A DNA stretch of 64,000 bases from Ottelia alismoides (lineage: Eukaryota; Streptophyta; Magnoliopsida; Alismatales; Hydrocharitaceae). Positions 34,771-46,154 of this stretch are shown piece by piece; positions within the stretch are counted from its first letter, which is position 1; every line of letters starts with the position of its first letter. The stretch lies in NCBI GenBank assembly GCA_037367405.1, contig JAZKJV010003370.1, forward strand, positions 310,001-374,000, in the 5' to 3' direction. The translations under genes were made by a program, and so were the position numbers. The notes under the pieces were generated by a model, which did no database searches, was not told the DNA's origin, and saw only the letters and a program-made list of their open reading frames with translations.

Positions 34771-35387
34771 TATTATGCAGGATGTATCAAGGACAGAAAA
34801 TCTACTTCAAGAGTTGCAGTGTTCATATGAAGCTCTTTGATGTCATGGAAGAGTAAGAAGCAGATTGTGGTTGTTAGATCTAGTGCAAAGTCAGAGTACA
34901 GGGTCGTGACACAGGGGATATTGAGATGATGTGGGGTCAGATCCATTCTGATAGACCTAGCTATTGACATGCCTCTTTCCATGCATCTACAATGTGAGAA
35001 CCAGACTGCTCTTTTCATTACCAACAACCGTTCCTTCCATGAGAAGACCAAGAATATTGAGGTTGACAATGTCACTACACTCATGACATGATTTAGAAAG
35101 ATTTTATCTCCACTTCCTACATCAACTCAGGGGAACAGACAACAGATGTATTCACCAAGGCCATAACCAGAGGGTCATTACAAAGGTGTTATTTCTAGCT
35201 GAGCATGGCTGATATCTTTGCTCCATCTTGAGGGGGAGTGTTGAGAGATTATTTATCTTATCATATTTCATGTATCTTTTTTCTTCTGTATCTATTATGT
35301 AATTTGTCCAACATGAGTTCTCTCAATATAAGAGAACTCTAGGGCTCCATCATAATAAAATTCATCATTCTCATTCCATAAATATCA
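34771..35387 (+). mobile_element. copia D, 3' end (RNase H and 3' LTR)
   Basis: RNase H remnant at 34771-35225 (DYAGC entry, SWKSKKQIVVVRSS, CENQTALFITNN, HEKTKNIEVD) with stops and shifts. The polypurine tract TTGAGGGGGAG (35228-35238) and a 3' LTR from 35239 (TGTTGAGAGATTAT) to about 35387 (ATATCA) follow. The LTR has TCTCAATATAAGAGAAC, the family I TATA element. The rest of copia D should lie beyond the far end of copia C and is not here. Confidence 0.88.
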
Positions 35388-35639
35388 AACTCAATAAGTA
35401 TTAATGACTGATAGTGTTAATCCCGCTCAAAACATATATAAAATCATTTGAGTCATTCACACCTCTCTTTTCTACTACACGATAACATAATATTGAATAG
35501 TAGACTATGAACCTCCATTACAGTACAAGGATGTGAAGCCTTTTGGGTGGAAAAGTTATTATCTTTATAAAAATTCAAAATATCATGTCCTTAGTTCAAG
35601 TTGATTAGGCATCGCCTCCACAGCCGCCTCATTACCTCG

Positions 35640-35765
35640 TTGCATCACCATGGCCCTAAAAAGCACACCTCACGGGTTTCGAGTTATGCTTACGCCTCGA
35701 GGCGTTTTTGACACCGCCTTTGAGGTGCGCTTTTTAAAAGCAATGATCATGGTGCATTGCATTAT
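35640..35765. repeat. fold-back repeat
   Basis: Imperfect inverted repeat. The left arm (about 35641-35671) includes TAAAAAGCACACCTCA; the right arm (about 35724-35762) includes TGAGGTGCGCTTTTTAAAA; the arms also share CACCATG/CATGGTG. A perfect 12-bp palindrome CGCCTCGAGGCG (35693-35704) lies between. It is like short non-autonomous fold-back elements of plants. The flanks 35388-35639 and 35766-35921 show no gene. Confidence 0.55.
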
Positions 35766-35921
35766 AGATTTTTGGATTCTCATATATTTGAGTAAATAAA
35801 TATGCAAAACCTATCTACCAAAATAAACCACAATAAGTCAACAAATCTAATACAGTTCATAAAGCATAGTAAGCCAAAGAAAAATGCCAATTTAAATAAA
35901 ATAGTCGTTGGTAGGATTCAC

Positions 35922-36164
35922 CTTATCCATGTCCATATCTAGAATTATATCTTTTATTCCTTTCTCATCTTCATCAGCCTCCTTTTCTTGCAAAGCCTCC
36001 CTCAGATCATCAGCTTCAATGAATCCACTTCCGTTTTTATCGAAGAAGTTAAATGCCAATGACAACAAGTGCTCTTCACTGCTTATTTTCTTCAAATGAA
36101 CAGTGACCATCAGAAACTCAACACAGTCCAGTGTACCATCTCCACCAATATCAGCCTGGTCGAA
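35922..36164 (-). pseudogene. isolated EF-hand exon of a calcium-dependent protein kinase (CDPK)
   Basis: On the minus strand, 81 codons carry two EF-hands: ADIGGDGTLDCVEF, then VTVHLKKISSEEHLLSLAFNFFDKNGSGFIEADDLREAL, then IKDIILDMDMDK. Wording and order match the calmodulin-like domain of plant CDPKs (DxDGxGTLDYGEF, VHLKKI, FFDKxxSGYIE, D.DKDGRISYEEF). The exon ends at AAG|GTGAAT, a good donor exactly where CDPKs carry an intron before DGRISYEEF, and begins after an AAAG acceptor. I find no kinase domain or last EF-hand exon nearby. The loop starting DIGGDG lacks the usual Asp at position 3. It is either a relic exon or part of a gene with very long introns. Confidence 0.6.
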
Positions 36165-37505
36165 CTTTCCAGAAAAATGCTTTCAGTCAGAAACCTAGAC
36201 AGGAGAACCTTAAGCATGTGCTTCTCGACAGTGTACAAAAGCTCAAAACATGTGACCTGTTTTAAGTGTTTTCTAATAGAAGAAGAAAACTTAAAGAAAT
36301 AAAAAAATCTTCCTTTAAACTTATAAATTGATATGCTAACACCATATTAAAAACGTTACTTGGTGTTTACAAGCTCGTTAGAGAAACATGTACACATTTA
36401 CCTGGCAATTTGTTATATCATTTTAAAAAGTAAGAGAGTTGGGTTTGTTCATTTGGAATAAAATCATGATGCCTTTTCAAGGTATGGAGGGCTTCTACTA
36501 AAAGAGATCTCAATTTAAGATCACTAACTAGAAAATAGCAGCTAAAAATTAGGGCAACATTTTTTCCCTGTAACACTGTTCACTCATTTCAGAACAGTTG
36601 GAAATTCCATGTTTCATATCCACTGATTTTGATTCAATTCATTTTTTCCAGCAGCAAACTTTCTGCAAAGGGACAGCAAAAATGTTATCAATATCAACCC
36701 TCGGAAACTTGATTTTATCCATCCACTCAGGGAGTTTTGACACGACCTATTATTCCGTGTGGCAAATTGATGACTACAAATTTCTGTACTGTCCTTAAAG
36801 CAAAAGAACATATAACAATATATGACCTCTAAACACTCAAAATAGATGAAAACCATACAGACAACACATACTAAGATGGTACTGGAGAACATAATCTTAG
36901 ACACCTCGACTCCTGTCAATGAGAATAGAAAAACTACAACTTTTCTATTCAACATTTTTTTAGGTTGTTGGTTTACAAATGCGCTCTTTTTTCAATATGA
37001 ACACACAGGAATCTTTTCTTGATTAATGGATTTTTTTCTTAATATGCTATAGGTCCTAGGCCGGAATTTCGTATGCTTATTAACTTCTCCAAATCCTTCT
37101 AACATGAGAGAGAGAAAAGGGATAATAAAATTAAAGAAAAAACAGAGAAGAGAGGTTGCCACCAACTCACAATTATGAACCCCTTCATGGTCTCTCTTCT
37201 CTCCAACGCCTGCATGGCCAATCCTTGCACCCATGAGCCCATTTCTCCTAGCTTCTACAACATGTGTGAGCTACAACACTTAATCTATTGCCTCCTCCAG
37301 CCCTAACAGCCCTCCATGCGACTCCTCCCCGTTATGGCAACCCACCTCCCCACAGCAGTTTGTGCTATAACCCCCTACAATATCTATGTTTGCCATCATA
37401 AGCCCTCGAGCAATCTCTTCCAGTGTGACCCTCTTTCCTTGTTGCTCATAAGCACAAATCCTCCTCACGCTGCCATATTCCCTCCATGGCCCCTCCCTTC
37501 ACAAT
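36165..37505. other. spacer without an assigned gene
   Basis: AT-rich to about 37180, then a more balanced stretch (37180-37505) with short open frames on both strands. I recognise no protein family. Kinase exons belonging to 35922-36164 were looked for on the minus strand and not found. Confidence 0.45.
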
Positions 37506-37635
37506 TGTAAAATTGTCATATAGCTCTTTTGCAGCAACTTTGCCATTATAACCTATTGGCGTCATTTGGAAAGTATAGCCAATGAAAGGGTTTCTATTTT
37601 AGTTCATTTCCACGTTCTCTATTTCTATTTGTAAC
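37506..37635 (+). repeat. copia E 5' LTR, left part
   Basis: The sequence up to GTAAC (37635) continues after copia B at 42654 and ends TTCTTCACA at 42770, followed by a primer site. It is therefore the left part of an LTR split by copia B. The start is uncertain; TGTAAAATTGTC near 37506 is a guess. Confidence 0.5.
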
Positions 37636-37778
37636 TGTTAGAATACTGAGATGATTTATTCCATAGAGCCCTAGGGTCTCTTATATAGGGAGAGAGCCCT
37701 TGGGTAAATTACATGAGAGGTACATAAAGAAACTGAAATATAATAAAAGACACATAAAGACGAACAACTATCTCTACA
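37636..37778 (-). repeat. 3' LTR of copia B
   Basis: 143 bp, TGTTAGAATACTGAG...TCTCTACA. It differs from the 5' LTR only by one extra A (GGGTAAATTA against GGGTAATTA). The polypurine tract CTTGAGGGGGAG on the element strand follows at 37779-37790. Confidence 0.97.
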
Positions 37779-37785
37779 CTCCCCC

Positions 37786-40700
37786 TCAAGATGGAGCATA
37801 GATATCTATCATGCTCAGCTTGGAAGAACATCTCTGGAAAGGTCCTCTGAGCAATGGCTTAGTGAATATGTCTGCTGTCTGGTCCTCTGAACTGACGTGA
37901 GACGTGGAGATGAAGCCCTTCTGAATCATGTCCCTAGTGTAATGACAATCCACCTCTATGTGTTTTGTTCTCTCATGGAAGGCTGGATTGTTGGCAATGA
38001 ATAATGCTGCCTGATTGTCACATTGCAGGTTCATAGGCAAGGGAACATCAACATTCAGATCTTCTAAGACTGCTTTAACCCACATCATTTCTGTGCTTGC
38101 CTATGCCATGGCTCTGTACTCGGATTCGGCACTGGATCTCGCCACAACTGTCTGCTTTTTGCTTTTCCAAGAAACTAAAGAACTTCCTATGAAGATAGCA
38201 AATCCAGAAGTAGACTTACGATCTCGTGGACATCCTGCATAATCTGCATCTGCACAGGCAGAAATAGACAGATCCGTACCTTTCTTGAATAGCAACCCTG
38301 TGCCTGGGGAAGACTTCAGATATCTCAGTATCATGTACAAGGCATCCATATGTACTTGCCTCGGCTGCTCCATGAATTGACTCACCCGGTTTACTGCAAG
38401 GGCAATATCCGGTCGAGTTATAGTGATGTATAAGAGCTTACCCACCATTTCTCTGTACCTTCTCTTGTCCACCTCCTCGGTATCATCATCATACAGTTTC
38501 ATACTCGGGTCCATAGGTGTACTTGAAGGTCTGCATCCAGTCATTCATGTTTCAGCGAGCAGGTCTGTGACATATTTTCTTTGAGTCATCACCATTCCTT
38601 GTGCATTTCGTGCAAATTCTATCCCCAGAAAATACCGTACCGTGCCTAGATCCTTTGTAATGAACTGGCTGCCCAACATAGACTTGGTTATCTCAACCCC
38701 CTATGCATCATCTCCAGTAACCAATATGTCATCAACATATACCATAACAACGATGGTACCTCTAGGAGTCTTCCGGACGAACAGTGAGTGGTCCGCATTT
38801 GATCTTCTGAACCCCTGTCGTTCAATAAGCTGGGAGAGCTTTTGGAACCATGCTCGAGGACTCTGTTTAAGGCCATAGATAGCCTTATGAAGTCTGCACA
38901 CCTTCTGAGTCTCCCCCTCAGCAGCAAACCCAGGTGGCTGCTGCATGTAGACTTCTTCCTGTAGATCACCATACAAGAAAGCATTCTTAACATCAAGCTG
39001 GAATATGGTCCAGTCACGTACCACTGCAACCGATAGAAGGATACGAAGTGTTGAGTGCCTCGCCACCGGTGAAAAAGTGTCCAAGTAATCGACACCATAT
39101 GTCTGTGTAAACCCTCTTGCTACGAGCCTGGCCTTGTATCTGTCAAGACGACCATCTGCATGATATTTGACCGTAAATACCCACTTGCAACTCACCACAG
39201 ATGCACCTGGAGGGATAGGGACAAGAGACCAAGTCCCTCTAGATTGCAAGGCACGCATCTCCTCTTCCATCGCTAGACGCCAGCATTCAATCTTCATGGC
39301 ATCCTGATAAGTTCGAGGAATCTCTACTGACGACACAGCTGCGGCAAACTTCTGGAAATCCCCAGTGAGACGATGAAAGGAGACCTGAGAGGCCAGGGGA
39401 TATGAGGCACACTGTCTTCGCTGCTTCCGATGAGCAATAGGCCGGTCCAAGTCATCTAACACAGTGCTGACTGGTTGGTCCTCCTCCTGTGGTAAAAGCT
39501 CCTGCGCAGGTGCATTATTTAACCCATCATCAGTGTTAACATCAGTATATACCTGAGGCGTGTTGGATGGTGGACACGTAGCCTGAGCAGGGTCTGTCCG
39601 TCTCGTGTAGACCTTAGGGAAAGGGACAACTGGAGGTGGTGGCGGAGGAGGTGGTGGTGGTGGTGATTGTGGTGTCGGTTGAGTAGAGGATGGACCCAGG
39701 CTTGGAGGTGGTGGAACATAGACATTGGAATCTGATGATGTGGAGGAGACCAATCTGTCACCTGCAGGGGAGAAATACATGACAGGCTCGAAAAATGTAA
39801 CATCTGCACTCACATAGTACTTGTCATGGATCGGGTCATAGCAACGGTATCCTTTCTGAGTCCTGGAGTAACCCACAAAAACACACTTGATAGCCCTAGG
39901 GGATAGCTTATCAAGCCCCGGAGATAAGCGGTGAACAAACGCAACAGTGCCAAAAACCCGAGGTGTCAGTGTAAACAAATCTCTGTCAGGAAAGAGAACA
40001 GAGATAGGAGATTTTTCCCTAAGAACAGTTGTAGGCATTCGATTGACCAAATAACATGCAGTAAGTATGGCATCCCCCCAAAACGTTAATGGAGCACAAC
40101 TCTGGATAAGTAATGTACGAGCAATTTCAAGAAAGTGGCGATGTTTTCGTTCTGCAACCCCATTTTGTTGAGAGGTGTAGGCACATGTGGTTTGGTGAAC
40201 AATGCCTTTGGAGGAAAGGAAGCTAGCAAGAGAGCGAGTGCAGAACTCCAATGCATTGTCAGTACGCACATACTTAACAGTAGATGAAAAAACATTCTGG
40301 ACTTCATTAATTAGATTTTGAAGAACATGTCCTGCTTCAGATTTATTCTTAAGAAGAAAAGTCCACGACACTCTAGAGAAATCATCAACGACAACTAAAT
40401 AGAACCTGTGCCCCTGATGATCCGGGACACGACTTGGACCCCAAATATCTATATGAAATAATTCAAACGGGGAGCTACTGCTCCGACTCTGACGACCGGG
40501 AAAGCTAGACCGATGGTGCTTCCCTAACTGACATGCTTCACAACGAAAAGAGGAACTCGGAGATATCTAAGGCAGGAGGTGACGCATCTTTTGAAGCGGC
40601 AGATGACCGAACCGAAGATGCCAGGTGTACGGAGAAACGGAGGCCTGGGAATGCAAGGAGACGCCAGCATAGGAGTTACGAACGAGACGATAAAGGCCAT

Positions 40701-42036
40701 TGTGCTCAGAACCACAGCCAATCACCCTGCCCGTCAGTATGTCCTGAAAGATAACAGACGATGGATCAAAAATAGCACGACAGTGCAAATCACGAGTAAT
40801 CTGGCTAATAGATAAGAGATTCATAGAGAATTCTGGAGCATGTAGCACATTCTGTAAGTGCATATATGGAAGTAAAGCTGTCTCCCCCTGACCGATGATA
40901 GGAGACTGAGTGCCATCAGCAATGAGTACAGAGCGACCTGACTGAACGGCTCTGTATGACTGCAGAATATCTTTCTCACGGCATAGATGATGGGTAGCTC
41001 CAGAGTCGACAATCCATCCTGTTAGGTCATGACTATGAAATGAGGCTGAATGACTACCTGAGGCACTGGCTGAGGCTGATGTACTGGCTGATGCCGAAGC
41101 CGCAACATCAGAAACGTCTGCACCCTCTGATGAAGATTGTGGCATAATATCCTGAAGTTGTGCCACCAACTCTTCGAACCTGTGATCTGTGGCTGGAGCT
41201 GAAGGACCCTGAACATGATCCGCGATACGTGCAGAAGGGGGAAAGCCGTGCTTGGAATAGCACGTATCCTCCGAATGACCAGTACGGCGGCAAAAAGAAC
41301 ACGTGGACCGTATGCGACCTCCACGTCCGCGTCCACCATTTCCTCGGCCACGAAACGAGGACGAACCACCACGTCCCCTGGAAACTGCCATTGCAGACGG
41401 AGGTGCATTTGCTGTAGCGGATGGAACAGGTACACGACTGAGTCTCCTGTATATCTCTTCCATCGGCGGGATAGTGGCATCTGCTAGGATCTGAGAGCGT
41501 GCTGCCTCGTACTCCGGGTCTAGGGCAGCGAGTAAAACGCCAACCATAGTGGCGTTGCGGAACGTCTTCTGTTGTTCCGGTGTGGCTGTAAGCGGAATGG
41601 TGCTATAGAGCTTCTCGAACATGCCACGAAGCGACGTGTATAGTGAACGGAGAGGCCTCCCATTCTGCTTCGTGGTAAATATGTCATGCTGCAACTGGAG
41701 CATCTTCGTCTCGTTGCGTACTTGAGAATACGTCATAGCCAAAATATCCCACATCGCCTTAGCGGTGGGCTGGTGAAGGACATCATTCGCTATCTCCGTC
41801 GTAAGCGTACATGAGAGCCACACCTTGGCGTACGCGTCGTCAGCCTCCCATGAGGCATAAATCCCTGTCTTCTCCGGCGGTTCATCCTCGGTAAGAATAT
41901 GCTTCTTACCACACGACTTCATAAGGCTGAGGAACTGCATCGCCCACATCTCGTAGTTAGTCCCGTCCATTTTGACGATTGGTGCCGAACCTTTGAAGGC
42001 ACCTATGGCGGGCATCTCAAGCTTCTGTTCTGACAT
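37786..42036 (-). pseudogene. copia B gag-pol, full length with four stops
   Basis: Starts at ATG 42036 (MSEQKLEMPAIGAFKG) and reads in one frame to 37786. Gag; zinc knuckle CSFCRRTGHSEDTC; protease WIVDSGATHHLC; GAG-pre-integrase WHLRFGHLP and CEACQLGKHH; integrase core (FHIDIWGPSRVPDHQGHRFYLVVVDDFSR, AYTSQQNGVAERKHRH); a Pro-rich linker; RT (CKWVFTVKYHADG, QLDVKNAFLYGDL, YVDDILVTGDD); RNase H (SWKSKKQTVVARSSAESEYRA, HERTKHIEVDCHYTRD). Stops at 40567-40569, 38701-38703 and 38101-38103 replace CAG; the TGA at 38545-38547 replaces GGA. Catalytic motifs are otherwise intact. About 1416 codons. Confidence 0.95.
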
Positions 42037-42506
42037 GATTCCGGAGAAGAATAAGTACTGATAGACCAAGAAAGTATTGTTTACCGAGACCTTGTAGGAT
42101 TCAAGTGCATAGGTAGACGATTATGCACTTGAATCGACCATCACGCCGAGCCCTAGCGAGGATGCGATTACCCGGCCACGAGTAGAGGCTCTGGGAGCCC
42201 CTACAACTGGATTACGGCGGCTGAAGGACTGTTGGCAGCGAGCAGGAGGCCGGGGGCTGGAGACCGAGGGGGTCGGGCGGCGATGTAGGGGCCTGGCGGC
42301 GTATATCAGAGGGCCGCAAGGTGCTGGGGGGCCCGCTGGGGGGCCGCTAGGGGCTGGGGAGGCCGCTGCGGAGGTCTGGGGAGGCCGCTGGGAGGGGTGG
42401 CGAGGAGGCGGCGAGCCCGGGGAGGGAGGGTTCGAAACCCTAGGCGGCGGGAGAGGGGGGGCCGGCGGTGGAGAACCCTAGGGTTAGGGTTATGGCTCTG
42501 ATACCA
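42037..42506 (-). other. copia B leader and primer binding site
   Basis: GC-rich leader (GGGGCCGCTGGGGAGG-like runs on the plus strand, 42180-42480). The primer site on the element strand, TGGTATCAGAGC, is at 42495-42506. A TAGGGTTAGGGTTA stretch lies just inside it, as in copia A. Confidence 0.9.
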
Positions 42507-42648
42507 TGTTAGAATACTGAGATGATTTATTCCATAGAGCCCTAGGGTCTCTTATATAGGGAGAGAGCCCTTGGGTAATTACATGAGAGGTACATAAAGA
42601 AACTGAAATATAATAAAAGACACATAAAGACGAACAACTATCTCTACA
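42507..42648 (-). repeat. 5' LTR of copia B
   Basis: 142 bp, partner of 37636-37778. The target duplication GTAAC follows. Confidence 0.97.
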
Positions 42649-42782
42649 GTAACCCTTCGGGATTATTATGTATTTGCCACCTATTGGGTCCTAGGGTTTC
42701 ACACTGTATAAGAAACCATATCCTATGAATAATTTTTTTTTATTGCATTGCATTCTCAACTTTCTTCACATGGTATCAGAGC
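42649..42782 (+). repeat. copia E 5' LTR, right part, and primer binding site
   Basis: Right part of the LTR split by copia B. It ends TTCTTCACA at 42770, followed at once by TGGTATCAGAGC (42771-42782), the initiator tRNA-Met primer site. This fixes copia E as a plus-strand element. Confidence 0.75.
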
Positions 42783-43329
42783 GACCACTCACTGGTTCAC
42801 ACTATTGCCTTCATTACTCTTTCACGAAGTAGTCTTTCACCCAACACTGGTGTGGGTGGTGCTCACTTGAATAACAAGTTTGATAAATGAGTTCCAAAAT
42901 AAACCATGGCGCAAGGGAAAAAGCCATTATGCTCAATTGCGCCCACAAACCATATATCTCAATTACAATGGTTCTTAATCAAAGATCATATCCAAAAACG
43001 TCGTCCGCCACCACAAAGCCCCAGGCCTACGCGAGGTTCTTCTCTTGTGCCACTATCCATGCGCGGGCCCCTTCCCTCGTGCAGAAAACCCTAGCACGTG
43101 TCTTCTTTCCATGCTGCAGCCCCCGACGGGCCCCTTCTCCATACAGCAAATAGCAGCTCCTCAAGCACGACCCTCACGTCTTCTCCCCACCTCATGCGGA
43201 CCCCTTTCGACTGAGAGATGTTGCCTTATTCATCCTTATGCGTGAATAATTATCTCAACACATTGTTGATTTTTCTATCTCACCGCGATGGTCTTAACTC
43301 CAGCTGAGACCAAGCCCCTAATATCTACA

Positions 43330-43765
43330 TCTTCTATGGTAGTTCGAGGGATTTATATCAAACTCAAGGTCCATACAACTATGTACTCTAATCTTTAGCC
43401 TTTAAGGTATTCATCAGTGGTCAGAGGAAGATATATGTTCTAATGAAGGAACCTTTAAATGAAATAAAGACTATGATTCCTGGCTGAGAGACGATTATCA
43501 GGTTATGGCATGAATGACCAACAACGTCGAGTCCGATATTTTTACCAATCTCCCGTACAAGGAGCCTAATAAAGACATGAAGAATGAATTGGCTAGACAT
43601 ATTCGCAACAAACTACTGAGTCACGACTTCCGGATATCTGCATGCAGATTCCGTCGGCTTCTCAAGGAGTTTTCTCTTTCATGGAATATCGATGGCAGCT
43701 CACTAGCCAATATGAGGAACTTGTCACAATCTAGCCAACATATTGTGCCAAAAAAATTAGAGTGA
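43330..43765 (+). pseudogene. copia E gag remnant
   Basis: With frame changes this reads IKLKG...NYVLWSLAFKVFISGQRKIYVL, then a long open piece at 43514-43765 starting MTNNVESDIFTNLPYKE. It lines up with gag of copia H (IKLKGSENYVLWSRSFKVFIGGQRKHYVL, WLTNSVDISIASNLL). Stops and shifts make it dead. The stretch 42783-43329 is the expected leader and shows no conserved frame. Nothing of protease, integrase or RT follows; a LINE remnant begins near 43840. Confidence 0.75.
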
Positions 43766-43839
43766 TATGAGTATCAATTTTACATATTACTTACCATTTT
43801 ACATCCTCGTTACCAGACCATAAAGTACTAGTTCCTCAA

Positions 43840-45218
43840 GTTTTTTTGGTCAAAAAAGGGGGAAATACGCTAAGGTGTCCACCCTGGATGTATTAAAAAA
43901 GGTGAAACATCAGGGTTACCTTACAATAGCCAATTCTCAAGAAGAGTTTTGGCAGAAAAACTACTCTCAACATAGAAATGATCTGCCGAAAAAAGGACAC
44001 AGTTGCGAGATTGCCAGATCGCAGGAGTAGCTCATGGTTGATCATGGCTCTTGCGTTGTAAATCGAGTCCTAAAAATTGACGAGGCTATCAGTGTTGATC
44101 CAATCAATCCCTAGTTCCATCCATACGACCTTCATCTTTTTACATTCAAAGAAGACGTGATTGATTGTTTCCACCTCTCTCCCGTAGAGGATGCACGTGT
44201 CACCATTTCATGCAAACATTCTAGACCATGCTATCTAGTTAAGATTCGCCCCCTGTGCAACAGTCACACACTAAGACACATGGGAACTCTCGAATTCCCA
44301 CATATTTTTGCAATCCTTAACCACACTCTCAATTTGATAAGCATGCGGGCTAACAACTGCAAATGTCATCAAGCAACTCCAAGAACTCCTTCATGTGTTC
44401 GTCGAAGAAACCACAACGAAACGAAGATATCCAGCAGTTCTCCCAACACTCGCCGCACGTGCACTACAATCCTAGGAAAGGACAAATAGGCACGTGAAAC
44501 GAGATGTCAGGGTTCCCTCCTCAATCCAGTTGTCTGTCCAAAAGGCAAAAAAGCACCCAGCACCCAGCACTGGAAAAAAAACGTCAGAAGCTATAGCACG
44601 ACTGAGCAGATCCCCATCCAAAATTCAGAGGTATAAAGCGAACGACGATGTTCAAACTCAGCTTGTGCACCCACCCCGTAAATGCTATGGATGGGATGAC
44701 AACAGAGGTTTGCTTTGTTTCCCAGATTCTTGCAAGCCACTTCAAGAGCAGGGCCTTTTCATATTATTGAGCCTAGTGATCCGCAAACCATCATCATCTT
44801 TAGAGAAGGCAGGCCTTCTACCCCACTAATGTTTGCTCCATCTTTTCAATGATTGGTAATCAGTCCACAATACGGAACTTACCACTTTTTATCTATAGGT
44901 TCGAGTAACGGAAGGGGAAATGGCCACAACACGTCCTAACTCTGCGATATACGCCGAGGCCACTTCATCAGGAAGTTCCATCAAAATTACGGTTGGCTTA
45001 TTCTTGTTAAGTTTGAGACTAAACAACTCCAGCACTGTCGATGTACCCATAGCTCCCTCTCTACCATTTTGAATGAAAAATATCTTGCCATCTACGTACT
45101 GAAGGATGGGGGATGGAGATATCCCCTCGCAAGTAGCATGTCGTGATCCCCTCACGGACCAAATGTTCAACCATACACACCAGGACATCTGCTGCCAGTT
45201 GATGAATCTATGATTCAA
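43840..45218 (-). pseudogene. LINE (non-LTR retrotransposon) RT and zinc-binding remnant
   Basis: Minus strand. The open piece 44889-45218 holds SPILQYVDGKIFFIQNGREGA, which corresponds to the RT catalytic block LQYADDTxxF of plant LINEs (YADD here YVDG), followed by LELFSLKLNKNK and ELPDEVASAY. Downstream frames read DWLPIIEKMEQTLVG, then ALLLKWLARIWE and FWTDNWIEEGTL. Near 44100-44215 a zinc-binding RVT-type segment reads GDTCILYGREVETINHVFFECKKMKVVWMELGIDW. Frames are broken many times. It is 5'-truncated. ORFs called on the plus strand here (44157-44489, 44494-44829) are shadows. Confidence 0.75.
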
Positions 45219-45239
45219 TACTTCATTAGCTGAAAATAG

Positions 45240-46154
45240 AGCTTTGTACTAAAGTAATTAAGTGCATTTATGCATTTATATTCCATTACTATCATTCATG
45301 CATATGCAAATAAGAGTCATATTTTATCATTCATGGTTGCATTAATAAGGAATTGAATCCACTTGTATAATCTCACTTGTATTTTAACATGACTTCGCCT
45401 ATTTTAAATTAATTTAAACTAACTCCAAAAAGAATAAAATCAACTCCATTGTGTAAATAACATTCACATTAACATATGAAAATGCCAAAAACATCACAAC
45501 TTGTATATATGTTATTTAAAACCAAACCCTAATTTGAGACAAAAAGACGTAAAGTCAAATATCTCTCACATATAGTCTCCTACGATGTCGTATTCACTAT
45601 TAGATTAACGTACATTCAATTATCTAAAAAACAACATCAAATTAAAAAGAATCAAATTTCGTATGTCAAACTTGGATTTTGAGATCACATTGTATATTGT
45701 ACATAATTATTAACTTTAACTTATAATTTCATGTACAAAATTAACTCTTGTAGATTTATTTCTTTTTCATTTTTTTCTTTGATTTGTGTTTTAATAAACT
45801 GAGCAAAAATCCAATTTCAAAACACTATAAAAATCAAAGGAAAAGGATTATTTTGAGTAAACATATAGAGTATGTACATAAGTCATTTTTTTTGTATTCA
45901 TCTATCTTCTTAATTATTAAAAATCCTAATAAATTAGATTAATGTGAAAATATTTCTCTTCTATTTTATTTTGAATTTTTCTTTAAATAAAAATCACAAA
46001 AAAATGCAAAATATAAAATATAGTATTTTATATACATAATACCACCAAAAATGAGTTTATACAAATGGCGTCTTTTGGTGTTGGTCCCTTAATGAAAATT
46101 GTAGATCTCATCGAGACGAACAACTTTCATGAAGGAATTTTTATTTGAGTTCAT
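45240..46154. other. AT-rich spacer
   Basis: Strongly AT-rich. I see no gene, RNA or structured repeat. Confidence 0.5.

Larger units (their letters stand above)
37636..42648 (-). mobile_element. copia B, complete Ty1/copia retrotransposon (family I)
   Basis: 5013-bp element on the minus strand with exact TSD GTAAC (37631-37635, 42649-42653). LTRs at 37636-37778 and 42507-42648 are identical apart from a one-base indel. It has primer site, leader, full gag to RNase H, and polypurine tract. Coding is interrupted by four in-frame stops but by no frameshift that I can see. It sits inside the 5' LTR of copia E. Confidence 0.97.

Noticed and set aside
36614..36955. 113-codon minus-strand ORF, hydrophobic
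   Set aside because: AT-rich sequence biased to Phe/Leu/Ile codons; no motif and no conserved neighbour.
42771..42782. tRNA gene end (TGGTATCAGAGC)
   Set aside because: It is a 12-bp primer site complementary to tRNA-Met; no cloverleaf surrounds it. The same holds for 8527, 42495, 54159 and 61205. I saw no tRNA or rRNA gene.
44157..44829. Two plus-strand ORFs of about 110 codons
   Set aside because: Antisense to the LINE reverse transcriptase remnant.
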